64,000 nucleotides of DNA, from NCBI GenBank assembly GCA_963668535.1, contig OY764867.1, positions 806,001 through 870,000 of the forward strand. The letters run 5' to 3'. Both the position numbers and the translations under genes were made by a program. Of the stretch, positions 25,027 to 35,178 are shown one piece after another. The notes under the pieces were generated by a model. That model saw nothing but the letters and a program-made list of their open reading frames with translations, made no database searches and had not been told where the DNA came from. Each line of letters starts with the position of its first letter. Within the stretch, counting starts at the first letter, position 1. This DNA comes from F22 sp963668535 (GTDB lineage: Bacteria; Bacteroidota; Bacteroidia; Bacteroidales; Bacteroidaceae).

Positions 25027-26550
25027 TTAGTGCTTGAAGTGACGACGGCCTGTAGTGACCATAGCCATATCATGCGCGTCGCAGTAATCAAAACTTAGCT
25101 GATCCTTTATTGAACCACCAGGTTGAATCACTGCTTTGATGCCTTCCTTATCCGCAATCTCAACACAGTCTGGGAATGGGAAGAAAGCATCAGATGCCAT
25201 TACAGCACCATTCAAATCAAATCCAAAGCTCTTGGCCTTCTCAATAGCCTGTTTCAACGCATCAACACGCGAAGTTTGTCCAACTCCACTTGCAAACAAT
25301 TGTTTACCCTTAGCTAAAACAATAGCATTAGATTTACTATGCTTGACAAGTATATTGGCAAATAACATATCGTCGATTTCTTCTTGCGTTGGTTCTTTCT
25401 TAGTGACAACTGTCAAATCTTCAGCGGTCTCAACGGCTGTATCACGATCCTGAACAAGCACTCCATTCAATATGCTACGGAATTGCTTTTGAGGATATTG
25501 TCCTTCCTTGCGTACTAGAATAATACGATTTTTCTTACTTGTCAAAACTTTCAATGCTTCAACATCGTAATCTGGAGCAATGATCACTTCAAAAAACAGT
25601 TTATTGATTTCTTCTGCAGTTTGCAAATCCACCACCATATTCGTAACCAGCACACCACCAAAAGCAGAAACTGGATCGCCAGCTAAAGCATCTTTCCATG
25701 CTTCAAGTAGAGTTGGACGAGTAGCCACTCCACAAGCGTTATTATGCTTCAAGACAGCAAAACTACTATCAGGCAGTTCTGCGATCAATTCTATTGCTGC
25801 GTTAATATCCAACAAGTTGTTGTACGAAATCTCTTTTCCGTGAATTTGATCAAACATATCATCCAATGCACCATAAAACACCCCTTTTTGGTGGGGATTT
25901 TCCCCGTAACGTAACGATTTACTGTCATTGAAAGAGCTACGGAACGAAGAAGAGTCATCTCCATCAAAATAATTAAATATTGCACTGTCATAATGACTGG
26001 ATACTGCAAAGGCTTCTTTTGCTAACCAATGACGTTCTTCACTAGTCGTAGCAGAATGGTGTTCCTTAATCATATCCAAGAATGGCTGATACTGTCCCTT
26101 AGACGCAACAATAGCTACATCTTTATAATTTTTGGCTGCTGCACGAATCAATGAGATACCACCTATATCAATCTTTTCGATAATGGCTTGCTGTGCTGCA
26201 CCAGAGGCAACTGTTTCTTCGAAAGGATACAAATCAACGATCACTAAATCAATTTCAGGAATGTCGAATTCAGCTAATTGCGCTTTATCTTGTTCCAAAT
26301 CTCGACGACTCAAGATACCCCCAAAGACTTTTGGGTGGAGCGTTTTTACACGTCCACCCAAAATAGAAGGATACAATGTCAAGTCTTCAACAGCTTGACA
26401 AGGGATATCTAAAGACTCAATAAACTGTCTAGTTCCACCCGTAGATAGAAACTGAACTCCATCGGCATGCAATGTTTTAATAATTTCATCTAATCCATCT
26501 TTATGGAATACAGAGACTAGTGCAGTCTTGATTTTTTTTACTTCAGACAT
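25027..26550 (-). CDS. purH: Bifunctional AICAR transformylase / IMP cyclohydrolase
   Basis: This 507-residue enzyme carries out the last two steps of IMP synthesis. The N-terminal IMP cyclohydrolase (MGS-like) domain spans about residues 1-195 (LVSVFHKDGLDEI, LSTGGTRQF). The C-terminal transformylase has LRYGENPHQKG, LKHNNACGVA and a final IQPGGSIKD. It leads the unit purH-mreBCD-mrdA-rodA, joining purine synthesis to cell-wall growth on one transcript. Confidence 0.97.
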   Translation of the reverse strand: MSEVKKIKTALVSVFHKDGLDEIIKTLHADGVQFLSTGGTRQFIESLDIPCQAVEDLTLYPSILGGRVKTLHPKVFGGILSRRDLEQDKAQLAEFDIPEIDLVIVDLYPFEETVASGAAQQAIIEKIDIGGISLIRAAAKNYKDVAIVASKGQYQPFLDMIKEHHSATTSEERHWLAKEAFAVSSHYDSAIFNYFDGDDSSSFRSSFNDSKSLRYGENPHQKGVFYGALDDMFDQIHGKEISYNNLLDINAAIELIAELPDSSFAVLKHNNACGVATRPTLLEAWKDALAGDPVSAFGGVLVTNMVVDLQTAEEINKLFFEVIIAPDYDVEALKVLTSKKNRIILVRKEGQYPQKQFRSILNGVLVQDRDTAVETAEDLTVVTKKEPTQEEIDDMLFANILVKHSKSNAIVLAKGKQLFASGVGQTSRVDALKQAIEKAKSFGFDLNGAVMASDAFFPFPDCVEIADKEGIKAVIQPGGSIKDQLSFDYCDAHDMAMVTTGRRHFKH

Positions 26551-26600
26551 GAGTTTGTTTTGGTTTTTTGAGTTATTGCTATTGTTGTTTTAATCAACCG

Positions 26601-26632
26601 CAAAGGTAGCAATAATCCCACATTTTACCAAA
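26601..26632 (-). promoter_or_regulatory. Promoter for purH-mre operon
   Basis: Minus strand TTTG, 20 bases, TACCTTTG. The -33 box lies inside the last codons of the upstream M13 peptidase gene. The predicted start is near 26594, 44 bases before purH. Confidence 0.85.
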
Positions 26633-28652
26633 TATCTACACGGTCATCTTTAGCGATAAACATACTATCTTTTTTTGTGATATTAAATGCCTTATACCAA
26701 GCATCAATCTGAGGTAAAGCACCGTTTACACGCCACTTACCAAGTGAGTGTGGATCGTTCTTAGTACGATTAATCACTTCTTCTGGACGAATGTTATTTG
26801 CCCATACACCAGCATAAGCGATAAAGAAGCGTTGATCAGGAGTCAAACCATCTTTAACAGGTAATGGATGATTAGCTGTTGCATTTTTAAATGCTAAATA
26901 AGACACCTTCAAACCACCATGGTCAGCAATATTTTCGCCCAAAGTAAATGCTCCGTTCGCATGTAGCCCTGGGGCAACTTCAATGCCACTAAAGAAATCA
27001 ATCATACGTTGTGCACGACCTTCAAACTTCTTAGCATCGTCTGCCGTCCACCATTCCTTTAAATTGCCATACTTGTCATACTTACGTCCGTTATCATCAA
27101 ATCCATGTGTCATTTCATGACCAATCACCACACCAATAGCACCATAATTAAAGGCATCATCAGCATTCATATCAAAGAAAGGATATTGTAATATAGCAGC
27201 TGGGAAAGTGATTTCATTCGTAGTAGGATTATAGTATGCATTAACAGTTTGAGGTGTCATACCCCATTCCATCTTGTCAACTGGCTTACCAAGCTTATTC
27301 AACATATCTTGCACACCAAATGCACCAGCACGCAATGTGTTTGCCCAATAGTTATCACCCTTAATCTCAAGACTGCTATAATCTTTCCAAGTATCTGGAT
27401 AACCAACTTTCACAATAAAGCTAGACAACTTTTCGTGTGCCTTTTCTTTTGTGGCATCACTCATCCAAGCCAACTGATCAATACGTTCACCAAGAGCTTT
27501 CTGCAAATTAGCAACCAAGGCTTTCATACGAGCTTTAGCTTCTGGAGAGAAATATTCTTCAACATACATTTTACCAACCGCTTCTCCTAGCATACCATTA
27601 ACAGCACCAAGAGCTCTCTTCCAACGTGGACGTTGTTGAGTCACACCAGACATTACTGTACCATAGAAATCAAAATTTGCTTGTCCGATTTCATCACTTA
27701 AAGTACCTGCAGATTGATTGATCACTTGCCATTGTAAATAACGCTTTTGAGCTTCAAGAGGTTCACTTTTGTACAGCTTACCCACTTCAGTTAACACTTC
27801 TGGTTGGCAAATATTGATGCTATCTACATGGGCACCAAATCCCTTAATAAAAGCAGTTAGTGGAAAAGCGCCAGCAATCTTTTGAGCTTCAGCTATAGGC
27901 ATATAATTGTAATTAGCCTCAGCATCACGAAGTGCTACTCGTGTACGTGATGGCTTAGCAATAGCTTCTTCAATAGCATACACTTGTTGCATAGCTTTTT
28001 GGGCCTCTTTCTCAGACAATCCACCTGATAATTGGAACATCTTTGCAACAAACTCTTTATATGCATCACGATATTTTTTCGTGTCTTTTGTAAAATAATA
28101 ATCGCGATTGCCAAGTCCAATACCTGATTGCCAAATATTGACAATGTACTGGTCACTATTCTTCTCGTTAATACCAACATAAGGAGCGAAATAAGGGACA
28201 ACTCCCAACTTACTCATCTTAACGATTTCAGCAAGCAATTCTTTTTTATTTTTGATTGCATCAATTTCTTTCAACATTGGTTGAATTGGCTTAGCACCAT
28301 CCTGATTGCGTTTTACACTATCTAAAGCAATCTTGTATAATTCGCTAATCTTCCATGATTCAGAACCTTCTTCAAAAGTTCCTGTTTGAAGTTTATCCAT
28401 CAATGACTTCATTTGAGTTTTGCTTCTTTCACTCAATTCATCAAAACTCCCAAAGCGAGAATACTCCGCTGTAAGAGGATGATTTTTGATCCAACCACCA
28501 CATGCATAGTGATAAAAATCTTGACCAGGTTGTACTGTTTGGTCCATGTTTTCTAATTTGATTCCGGCAGAAAGCTCTTTTTGAGCTCCACCACACGCCA
28601 TTAATCCAGCAGCTGTTGCAGACATGGCAATCACTTGAAATAGTTTCTTCAT
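26625..28652 (-). CDS. pepO: M13 family metallopeptidase, PepO/neprilysin-like lipoprotein
   Basis: This 675-residue secreted peptidase has a signal peptide ending in lipobox LMAC (cysteine at residue 20), so it is probably attached to the cell envelope. The N-terminal M13 domain starts NMDQTVQPGQDFYHYACGGW. The zinc site is HEMTH within VIGHEMTHGFDDNG, the third ligand lies in GENIADHGGL, and the C-terminal NIRPEEVINR and IDAWYKAFN segments complete the fold. Such enzymes cut peptides of roughly 5-40 residues, feeding peptide uptake. Confidence 0.95.
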   Translation of the reverse strand: MKKLFQVIAMSATAAGLMACGGAQKELSAGIKLENMDQTVQPGQDFYHYACGGWIKNHPLTAEYSRFGSFDELSERSKTQMKSLMDKLQTGTFEEGSESWKISELYKIALDSVKRNQDGAKPIQPMLKEIDAIKNKKELLAEIVKMSKLGVVPYFAPYVGINEKNSDQYIVNIWQSGIGLGNRDYYFTKDTKKYRDAYKEFVAKMFQLSGGLSEKEAQKAMQQVYAIEEAIAKPSRTRVALRDAEANYNYMPIAEAQKIAGAFPLTAFIKGFGAHVDSINICQPEVLTEVGKLYKSEPLEAQKRYLQWQVINQSAGTLSDEIGQANFDFYGTVMSGVTQQRPRWKRALGAVNGMLGEAVGKMYVEEYFSPEAKARMKALVANLQKALGERIDQLAWMSDATKEKAHEKLSSFIVKVGYPDTWKDYSSLEIKGDNYWANTLRAGAFGVQDMLNKLGKPVDKMEWGMTPQTVNAYYNPTTNEITFPAAILQYPFFDMNADDAFNYGAIGVVIGHEMTHGFDDNGRKYDKYGNLKEWWTADDAKKFEGRAQRMIDFFSGIEVAPGLHANGAFTLGENIADHGGLKVSYLAFKNATANHPLPVKDGLTPDQRFFIAYAGVWANNIRPEEVINRTKNDPHSLGKWRVNGALPQIDAWYKAFNITKKDSMFIAKDDRVDIW

Positions 28653-28699
28653 TCTATTGTTTAGTTTAGTTATAATATAATTAATAACTCTCTCAATCT

Positions 28700-30688
28700 C
28701 TATATTTGTTGTTCTTCTAGCTTCATCATTGCTTCCTCCCAGACACTCGTTTCTTCTTCTAGTCGTTTTTTAAGCTGTCCATGTACTTCGTAAATGCTAG
28801 GATCGGATTCATGAATCATTCGTTCTTCAAGTTGAGCTATTTCTGTTTCTGTATCTGTAATCTTCTTCTCTGCTTGCTCCACAGATTTTTGCAATTTTCG
28901 TAGTTGCTTTTGTTGCTCTTTTTGTTCGGCATACGACAGCGTCTTTTGGTTCTTTACAGAAGAATCAGAAAGACTGTCATCCACCTGGTGATGATCAGAC
29001 AATTTGGCATCTACAGTAGGACTTTTCGAAAGTTTATTATCTCCCTCAAAAACAACATCAAGCTTCTGTGCTTGACTCATTTCCAACTCTTTACGGCTCA
29101 AAAATTCGTAGATTCCCCCTATATGGTGCTTGACTTTCCCCCCACCAAACTCATAGATATTATCAACTAATCCGTCCAAGAAATCACGGTCGTGACTAAC
29201 TAAAATAACAGTTCCATTAAAACTCTTCAATGCTTCTTTAAGCACATCTTTACTTTTTAAGTCCAGATGGTTAGTTGGCTCATCAAGAATTAACAAATTG
29301 GCTGGTTCCAACATCAACTTAATCATAGCCAATCGAGTCCGTTCCCCTCCACTCAGAACTTGAACCTTTTTCTCACTAATTTCTCCACCAAACATAAAGG
29401 CACCCAATATGCTAGGAATCTGAGTTCGCACTTCTCCTTTAGCAACATAATCGATGGTCTCATAAATGGACAAGTTATCATCTAAAAGTTGAGCCTGATT
29501 TTGTGCAAAATAACCAATCTCAACTCCATGACCAATTGTCAGAGTCCCTTCATAAGGGATATCACCTAATATCGCCTTAACTAAAGTAGACTTACCCTCT
29601 CCATTTTTTCCTACAAAGGCAACTTTTTGACCACGCTCAATGACAAGATTAACTCCACTAAAAACAAGTTGACTCCCATAACTTTTAGCTACATCCTCAG
29701 CTATAACAGGATAATCCCCACTACGACTCGCTGGTGGAAATTTCAAATGCAATTGACTTCGATCTTCTGGATCAATTTCAATACGATCGATTTTTTCGAG
29801 CATCTTCACACGACTCTGCACCTGATTACTTTTTGTCGCTTTATACCGAAAACGTTCAATAAAAGATTCTGTTTCAGCAATTAATTTCTGCTGATTATCA
29901 TAAGCTTTCAATTGCTGTTCACGTCTTTCTTCACGAAGCATTAAGTATTTATCGTAGGGGACTTTATAATCTTCTAGTCTACCACATGTAATCTCCAATG
30001 TTCTATTGGTCACATGATTAATAAATGCCCTATCGTGACTCACCAACATGAGGGCGGCTGAACTAGTGGACAAGAATTTCTCCAACCAAGTAATACTCTC
30101 AATATCTAAGTGATTGGTCGGTTCATCCAACAACAAGAGGTCTGGCTTTCGAAGGAGAATTTTGGCCAATTCAATACGCATACGCCAACCACCCGAGAAT
30201 TCTCTTGTTGCACGGTCCAAATCTACACGAGAAAAACCAAGCCCTAATAGAGTGCGCTCCAGTTCAGCTTGGTAATTTTCGCCACCATGCATTCGATATT
30301 GTTCTTCAGCATGCGTGTATTTTTCTATAAGTTCATGATACGACTGCGATTCATAATCCGTACGTTCACTCATCTCCTTCTCAAGAGATTTAACTTGGTC
30401 ACGCATTGAGAATAATTCATGAAATGCTTGCGCTGCTTCTTCACGCACAGTACGGCCATCTTCAAGTTTCATAACCTGAGGAAGGTATCCGATTTTGACA
30501 TCTTTAGGGACAGACACCTCTCCGTCAGTTGGCATTTGCATGCCAGCCAATATTTTCAACATCGTACTTTTACCTGCACCATTTTTTCCAACAAGTGCAA
30601 TACGATCCTTCTTATTAATTACGTATGAAATATGGTTAAAAAGTGGAGTTGCACCAAAGGCAACCGTCAATTGTTTTATACTTATCAT
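28700..30688 (-). CDS. ABC-F family ATPase (Uup/YdiF-like)
   Basis: This 662-residue soluble protein has two ABC domains, with Walker A GKNGAGKS and GKNGEGKS and signatures FSGGW and LSGGE. The linker between them and the absence of membrane segments identify ABC-F. A C-terminal coiled coil (about 590-655, QKEQQKQLRKLQKSVEQAEK) resembles Uup, which binds nucleic acid. Members act at the ribosome E site. It ends 47 bases before the M13 gene and starts 10 bases after the HAD gene. A drug-protection role cannot be inferred. Confidence 0.93.
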   Translation of the reverse strand: MISIKQLTVAFGATPLFNHISYVINKKDRIALVGKNGAGKSTMLKILAGMQMPTDGEVSVPKDVKIGYLPQVMKLEDGRTVREEAAQAFHELFSMRDQVKSLEKEMSERTDYESQSYHELIEKYTHAEEQYRMHGGENYQAELERTLLGLGFSRVDLDRATREFSGGWRMRIELAKILLRKPDLLLLDEPTNHLDIESITWLEKFLSTSSAALMLVSHDRAFINHVTNRTLEITCGRLEDYKVPYDKYLMLREERREQQLKAYDNQQKLIAETESFIERFRYKATKSNQVQSRVKMLEKIDRIEIDPEDRSQLHLKFPPASRSGDYPVIAEDVAKSYGSQLVFSGVNLVIERGQKVAFVGKNGEGKSTLVKAILGDIPYEGTLTIGHGVEIGYFAQNQAQLLDDNLSIYETIDYVAKGEVRTQIPSILGAFMFGGEISEKKVQVLSGGERTRLAMIKLMLEPANLLILDEPTNHLDLKSKDVLKEALKSFNGTVILVSHDRDFLDGLVDNIYEFGGGKVKHHIGGIYEFLSRKELEMSQAQKLDVVFEGDNKLSKSPTVDAKLSDHHQVDDSLSDSSVKNQKTLSYAEQKEQQKQLRKLQKSVEQAEKKITDTETEIAQLEERMIHESDPSIYEVHGQLKKRLEEETSVWEEAMMKLEEQQI

Positions 30689-30697
30689 ATAGGGTTA

Positions 30698-31408
30698 TTA
30701 CAGAATCTCCATCACTTCTCGCAAATCATGCACACAATACGTTGGAGTTATTTCAATATCTTGATTAAAGTTTGGGTTATAATATATTTGATCCATACCA
30801 ATGTCGGCCGCGCCAACAATATCAGCACGCCAATTATCACCAATCATAATGGCATCGTTAGGGTGGCATTGGGTAGCTGAAAGCGCATAATGGAATATTT
30901 CTTTCCCCGGCTTTGGCACCCCAATATCTTCAGACAAAACAATCTTATCAAAATAATTTAAGATGCCAGCAGAAGCCATTTTCTTCTGCTGCAATCCTGG
31001 CCAACCATTAGACAAAATATGTAATGGATATTGTGGCGACAAATAGTCAAGTAAATCTTTAGCGAAAGGACACAACCCAGTCTGCTCAGCAATTACGCCA
31101 TACATCGTAGTTTCAAATTCTTGTCCCATTTTAATCGCTTCGTCATTTGACACCCCCGCCTCAATTAGAGGATGAGCAAAGCGAGTTTTATTCAATTCAT
31201 CTTTTGTTACTTCATGTCGAGAATAAGCTTGCCAAAGTAGCGTATTCTTGATCATATACACTTCATAGTAATCTTCAAAACTTGGATAAAAGCGATGATA
31301 CTCAAATGTATCATATAGTTCACGAAAGGTACGTTCTGCATTACCTTTTGTATCCCACAACGTATCATCTAAGTCTATATAGATTTGTTTATATCTTTTA
31401 CCTTCCAT
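30698..31408 (-). CDS. HAD hydrolase, YjjG/YfnB-type nucleotidase
   Basis: This 236-residue HAD-superfamily phosphatase has nucleophile motif DLDDTLWD near residue 12, motif II ILSNGWPGLQ, and motif III/IV KPGKEIFHYAL with MIGDNWRADIVGA. The alpha-helical cap after motif I is the subclass I type seen in YjjG-like pyrimidine nucleotidases. The substrate is not certain; house-cleaning of noncanonical nucleotides is one known role. It sits between the ABC-F gene and the coiled-coil lipoprotein in a minus cluster. Confidence 0.9.
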   Translation of the reverse strand: MEGKRYKQIYIDLDDTLWDTKGNAERTFRELYDTFEYHRFYPSFEDYYEVYMIKNTLLWQAYSRHEVTKDELNKTRFAHPLIEAGVSNDEAIKMGQEFETTMYGVIAEQTGLCPFAKDLLDYLSPQYPLHILSNGWPGLQQKKMASAGILNYFDKIVLSEDIGVPKPGKEIFHYALSATQCHPNDAIMIGDNWRADIVGAADIGMDQIYYNPNFNQDIEITPTYCVHDLREVMEIL

Positions 31409-31429
31409 ACCTCTATTTTATACGCAGAC

Positions 31430-32278
31430 CTAATACACGCGAATAACTAAATATTTTGACGCTCCCCAAAATGCTTTTTTATCAACAACATACAATTCCA
31501 ATTGACGCTTATCATTTTTAACCAAACGATAACTTGTTTCAGGATGAGGAGTCAATATTTTTGCTCGCTTTGCAAAAAGATTTATATGAGAGAACTCACG
31601 TGTATCGACTCGAGTAAAATAGTTTTTATTAAAATCTGGATTCTCTAAGACCTTGCTACCATCTAAGATACGTTCCTTACGTAATTCAGATTTTGTACCA
31701 AAAACAAAGTATGCTTCATGCAATTTAGCATCTTGATTGGCAAGTGTTTCAGCTTGTTTTTCATGTGCGTTTAAGAGAAGTTCCTGAGCTTCAGTCATTC
31801 CCTTAACCTCTGCATCCAATTCCTGAATACGCACATTCTTTTGAGCCAACTCTTTTGTTAACTCTTGAATACGTACTTGGCTTTCTTCAAGTTGTTTTTT
31901 ATATCCTTCAAGCACCTTACGCAATTTGCTATTGCTATAACGCGTACCACTCAATTGTTTTGTCAATTCTTGTATTCTCTGTTTATTTTCCTTCATACGT
32001 GTAGAGATAAAAAGCATATCATCTTTAATCTTTTCACGAATAGTTGAAGAATTTTCTGTAGACTTTGCTTGCAAACTAACACGGTCTTCTGCACGATTAA
32101 TATCATCGATACCCGCTTGCACCTCACTAAGCGATTCCATCATTTCGTTGACTTCTGATTCACGTTGAGTCAATTCAGTTAACAAAGAATCATTTTGTTG
32201 TTGCAATCGCTGTTGCTTTTTGTTTTGACAACCAGCCAATAAAGCAACCATACTTAAAGCTAATACAATTCGTTTCAT
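31430..32278 (-). CDS. Coiled-coil lipoprotein, conserved in Bacteroidetes
   Basis: This 282-residue protein has a signal peptide and lipobox LLAGC (cysteine at residue 17). A long coiled coil follows (about 20-190) with many Gln/Glu/Lys heptads and repeated RIQEL blocks at three places. A compact C-terminal domain (about 190-282: AYFVFGTKSELRKERIL, YRLVKNDKRQLELYVVDKKAFW) is beta-rich. The architecture suggests a periplasmic spacer tethered to a membrane. I know no function for it. It shares a cluster with rsmI. Confidence 0.8.
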   Translation of the reverse strand: MKRIVLALSMVALLAGCQNKKQQRLQQQNDSLLTELTQRESEVNEMMESLSEVQAGIDDINRAEDRVSLQAKSTENSSTIREKIKDDMLFISTRMKENKQRIQELTKQLSGTRYSNSKLRKVLEGYKKQLEESQVRIQELTKELAQKNVRIQELDAEVKGMTEAQELLLNAHEKQAETLANQDAKLHEAYFVFGTKSELRKERILDGSKVLENPDFNKNYFTRVDTREFSHINLFAKRAKILTPHPETSYRLVKNDKRQLELYVVDKKAFWGASKYLVIRVY

Positions 32279-32312
32279 AAGTTCTGTTTTTTATTAGTTT
32301 TTCATTTCACCA

Positions 32313-33068
32313 CTATTCAATACCAAGCTGTGCTCTTTTTTCTTGAGCTCGCCGTTCTCTTTCTTGTTTCTTAGCCTCCTTAAACTTTTTTACTGGATCC
32401 TCTCCCCCATCAACAATAAGCACAATTTCACCTCTAGGAGGAGTTATTTCAAACTCTCTAACCAAATCGGAAAGCGCACCTCGATGCATCGTTTCGTGCA
32501 GTTTGGAAATCTCACGACAAACACACGCTTTACGATCCCCCCCAAATATTTCGACAAACTGCTCTAATGTCTTCAATAGTCGTTTGGGCGACTCGTAAAA
32601 TATCATAGTACGCTGTTCCTGCATCAACATATCAAGTCGCGTCTGTCTTCCTTTCTTCACTGGCAGAAATCCCTCAAAACAAAAACGATCATTAGGAAGG
32701 CCAGAAGAGACTAGAGCAGGCACAAAAGCCGTTGCTCCAGGTAAACATTGCACATCAATTCCTGCATCTACACAAGCACGAACCAATAAAAAGCCAGGAT
32801 CAGAAATGGCTGGTGTCCCAGCATCACTAATTAAAGCCATTGTCTCTCCAGCCTCTAAGCGCCGAGTCAACTGCTGCAAACTTTGATGCTCATTGAACTT
32901 ATGATAGGCCATCATTGGACGTTTAATCTCATAATGCTTCAATAAAATACCCGATGTACGAGTATCTTCAGCTAAGATCAAATCGGCCTCTTTCAAAAGA
33001 CGAAGAGCACGCAATGTGATATCCTCCATATTACCCACAGGGGTGGGCACAACATATAATATTCCCAT
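32313..33068 (-). CDS. rsmI: 16S rRNA 2'-O-ribose C1402 methyltransferase
   Basis: This 251-residue SAM-dependent methyltransferase of the tetrapyrrole-methylase fold begins with the signature LYVVPTPVGNMEDITLRAL, followed by AEDTRTS, LISDAGTPAISDPG and LPGATAFVPAL. RsmI methylates C1402 in the ribosomal decoding centre. The C-terminus is a basic helix (KKFKEAKKQERERRAQEK) that probably contacts rRNA. It leads the cluster rsmI-lipoprotein-HAD-ABC-F on the minus strand. Confidence 0.96.
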   Translation of the reverse strand: MGILYVVPTPVGNMEDITLRALRLLKEADLILAEDTRTSGILLKHYEIKRPMMAYHKFNEHQSLQQLTRRLEAGETMALISDAGTPAISDPGFLLVRACVDAGIDVQCLPGATAFVPALVSSGLPNDRFCFEGFLPVKKGRQTRLDMLMQEQRTMIFYESPKRLLKTLEQFVEIFGGDRKACVCREISKLHETMHRGALSDLVREFEITPPRGEIVLIVDGGEDPVKKFKEAKKQERERRAQEKRAQLGIE

Positions 33069-33170
33069 ATTTATTGGTTCCGTTTCCTTATTTAGAAACC
33101 GACAAATCAGTTCCTAACAACAAAAATATAAATAAATCACTAGATAATGGGAAGAATAAAGAGAAAATAT

Positions 33171-33178
33171 TACTTTTG
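33171..33178 (+). promoter_or_regulatory. -7 box for tdk
   Basis: TACTTTTG on the plus strand, about 32 bases before the tdk ATG. The -33 region is not a clear match. On the minus strand CAAAAATA at 33121-33128 could serve rsmI. Confidence 0.5.
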
Positions 33179-33210
33179 TAAGCGTTTGTAATTATAAATA
33201 ACCTTTCGAT

Positions 33211-33804
33211 ATGACAATTTTCTCAGAAGCAAATAGCCGTGAAACTCATTGTAGAGGGCGAATAGAAGTGATATGTGGTTCCATGTTTTCAGGAAAAACA
33301 GAAGAACTTATTCGTCGTATGAAGCGTGCTCAATTTGCTCGACAACGCGTAGAAATTTTCAAACCAGCTATAGATACTCGGTACAGTGAGGAAGATGTAG
33401 TATCTCACGAGGGTAAAGCCATCTCATGTACACCAGTTGATCATTCAGCAAGTATATTATTACTCAGTTCAGATATTGATGTGATTGGTATTGATGAAGC
33501 TCAGTTTTTAGACCCCAATATTGTCGACGTATGTAAGGAATTAGCTAACAATGGCGTACGAGTAATCATAGCTGGCTTAGATATGGATTTTCAAGGGACC
33601 CCCTTCGGCCCAATGCCTCACCTATGCGCTATAGCAGATGAAGTAACAAAAGTGCATGCTATATGTATGCGTTGTGGTGATCTAGCTTATGTTTCTCACA
33701 GAAAAGTGGCTGGTGATAAGCAAGTCATGCTGGGTGAGACTGAAGAATATGAGCCATTATGCCGCAGATGCTATTTAAAAACAAAAAAAGAGAGTTCTGA
33801 ATAA
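33211..33804 (+). CDS. tdk: Thymidine kinase
   Basis: This 197-residue type II thymidine kinase phosphorylates thymidine from salvage. Walker A is GSMFSGKTEELIRRMKRA, the Walker B-like site is IDEAQFLD, and the lasso-domain zinc is held by CMRCGD and CRRCY. Family length is normal. It lies 36 bases before the AI-2E permease and they are probably cotranscribed. Confidence 0.96.
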   Translation: MTIFSEANSRETHCRGRIEVICGSMFSGKTEELIRRMKRAQFARQRVEIFKPAIDTRYSEEDVVSHEGKAISCTPVDHSASILLLSSDIDVIGIDEAQFLDPNIVDVCKELANNGVRVIIAGLDMDFQGTPFGPMPHLCAIADEVTKVHAICMRCGDLAYVSHRKVAGDKQVMLGETEEYEPLCRRCYLKTKKESSE

Positions 33805-33840
33805 TACACAGACCCAGTATACAGTATAAAAAACATCACT

Positions 33841-35178
33841 ATGAGAAGAGAAATCACATTCGACCGGTTTATTCGTGGCCTAATTACTATTATGGGGACG
33901 TGTATTATTCTGTACTGCATACATACCCTAAGAACCGTGCTCCTTCCATTTTTTATAGCATGGCTTTTTGCTTATTTAATGCAACCATTAGTACAGTTTC
34001 TCCAAAAAACTTGTCGATTAAGATTTCGCATCTTAGCTATCTTGGTAGCTTTACTCATTGTATTTGGGGTTATTGGATTAATAGGACTGTTTATTGTTCC
34101 GCCGACCATTGCCGAATTCAGCAAATTAAAAGTACTTGTTGAAGAATACATTAGCAATGGCATGCAAGAGGGAGGTGTACCTCAAGTTATCAATGATTGG
34201 ATTAGACAGAACATCAATGGAGACCAAATTTTACTATGGCTGAAGCAAGACAGTGCGCAAGCGACATTAAAAGAAGCCGTACCACAAGTTTGGAACTTCA
34301 TTTCCAGTTCTCTTAGTGTCATCACTAGTCTCTTTTCAGTAATCATGGTTATCCTTTACTTAATCTTTATGTTGATGGATTACGATTTGATTATGGAAAA
34401 CTGGATTCATTTCGTTCCACAAAGCCGTCAAGATTTAGTCAAAGGTATTTTTAACGATGTCACTAAAGGCATGCAAAAATATTTTCGTGGTCAATCCCTT
34501 GTAGCCTCTTGCGTGGGTATATTGCTCGCCATTGGCTTTTCGATTATAGGTTTCCCGATGGGAGTAGCTCTTGGATTATTTATAGGAATTTTAAACCTAG
34601 TACCCTATTTACAAATAGTCGGTCTTATCCCGATGGCCATTCTAGCCTTACTTAAATCGGCAGATACAGGAGGTAATTTCTGGATCATCTTAGGCTCTGC
34701 CTTTCTAGTACTAGTTATCGTTCAAACCATACAAGATACCATTCTCGTTCCTCGCATAATGGGCAAGATAACAGGTTTACGCCCCGCAATCATTCTCCTA
34801 TCATTAACCCTTTGGGGAAGCATTATGGGAGTAGTAGGCATGATAGTAGCACTCCCATTCACTACTATCATCATCTCCTACTACAAACGTTACTTAACCA
34901 TTAAAGATGAAAACGATTCGCTACGAGAAGATCCCGATTCTCTATTAGACAGAATGGCTAAAATGAACAAAAGAAACAAGAAAAAAGACGAGTTGTCAAA
35001 TATTCTTGAAGCAGAGAGCCTTCATATTACACAAGAATCGACGATAGACAAGAATAAGGATTTTAGTGATTTAGGAGATAAAGCGAGTGACATAAAAGCA
35101 AAAATACATTATATGGAGCAAGAAATCGAGGCGATTAAACAAAGTATTGTTAATACTGAAAGAAAAAACACCGATTAG
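33841..35178 (+). CDS. AI-2E family membrane permease
   Basis: This 445-residue protein has seven to eight predicted membrane helices in the typical AI-2E/UPF0118 arrangement. A pair lies at the start, a soluble segment at about 100-155 and the conserved end GKITGLRPAIILLSLTLWGSIMGVVGM. The last 90 residues are a charged, mostly helical cytoplasmic tail (KMNKRNKKKDE, IEAIKQSIVNTERK), longer than in many members. Transport roles of the family are varied (AI-2 export, Na+/H+ exchange) and cannot be decided here. Confidence 0.85.
   Translation: MRREITFDRFIRGLITIMGTCIILYCIHTLRTVLLPFFIAWLFAYLMQPLVQFLQKTCRLRFRILAILVALLIVFGVIGLIGLFIVPPTIAEFSKLKVLVEEYISNGMQEGGVPQVINDWIRQNINGDQILLWLKQDSAQATLKEAVPQVWNFISSSLSVITSLFSVIMVILYLIFMLMDYDLIMENWIHFVPQSRQDLVKGIFNDVTKGMQKYFRGQSLVASCVGILLAIGFSIIGFPMGVALGLFIGILNLVPYLQIVGLIPMAILALLKSADTGGNFWIILGSAFLVLVIVQTIQDTILVPRIMGKITGLRPAIILLSLTLWGSIMGVVGMIVALPFTTIIISYYKRYLTIKDENDSLREDPDSLLDRMAKMNKRNKKKDELSNILEAESLHITQESTIDKNKDFSDLGDKASDIKAKIHYMEQEIEAIKQSIVNTERKNTD

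Noticed and set aside
26132..26398. Plus-strand frames opposite purH, pepO and other core genes
   Set aside because: They are long only because of the codon use of the true gene on the other strand; none shows a family match, start context or promoter.
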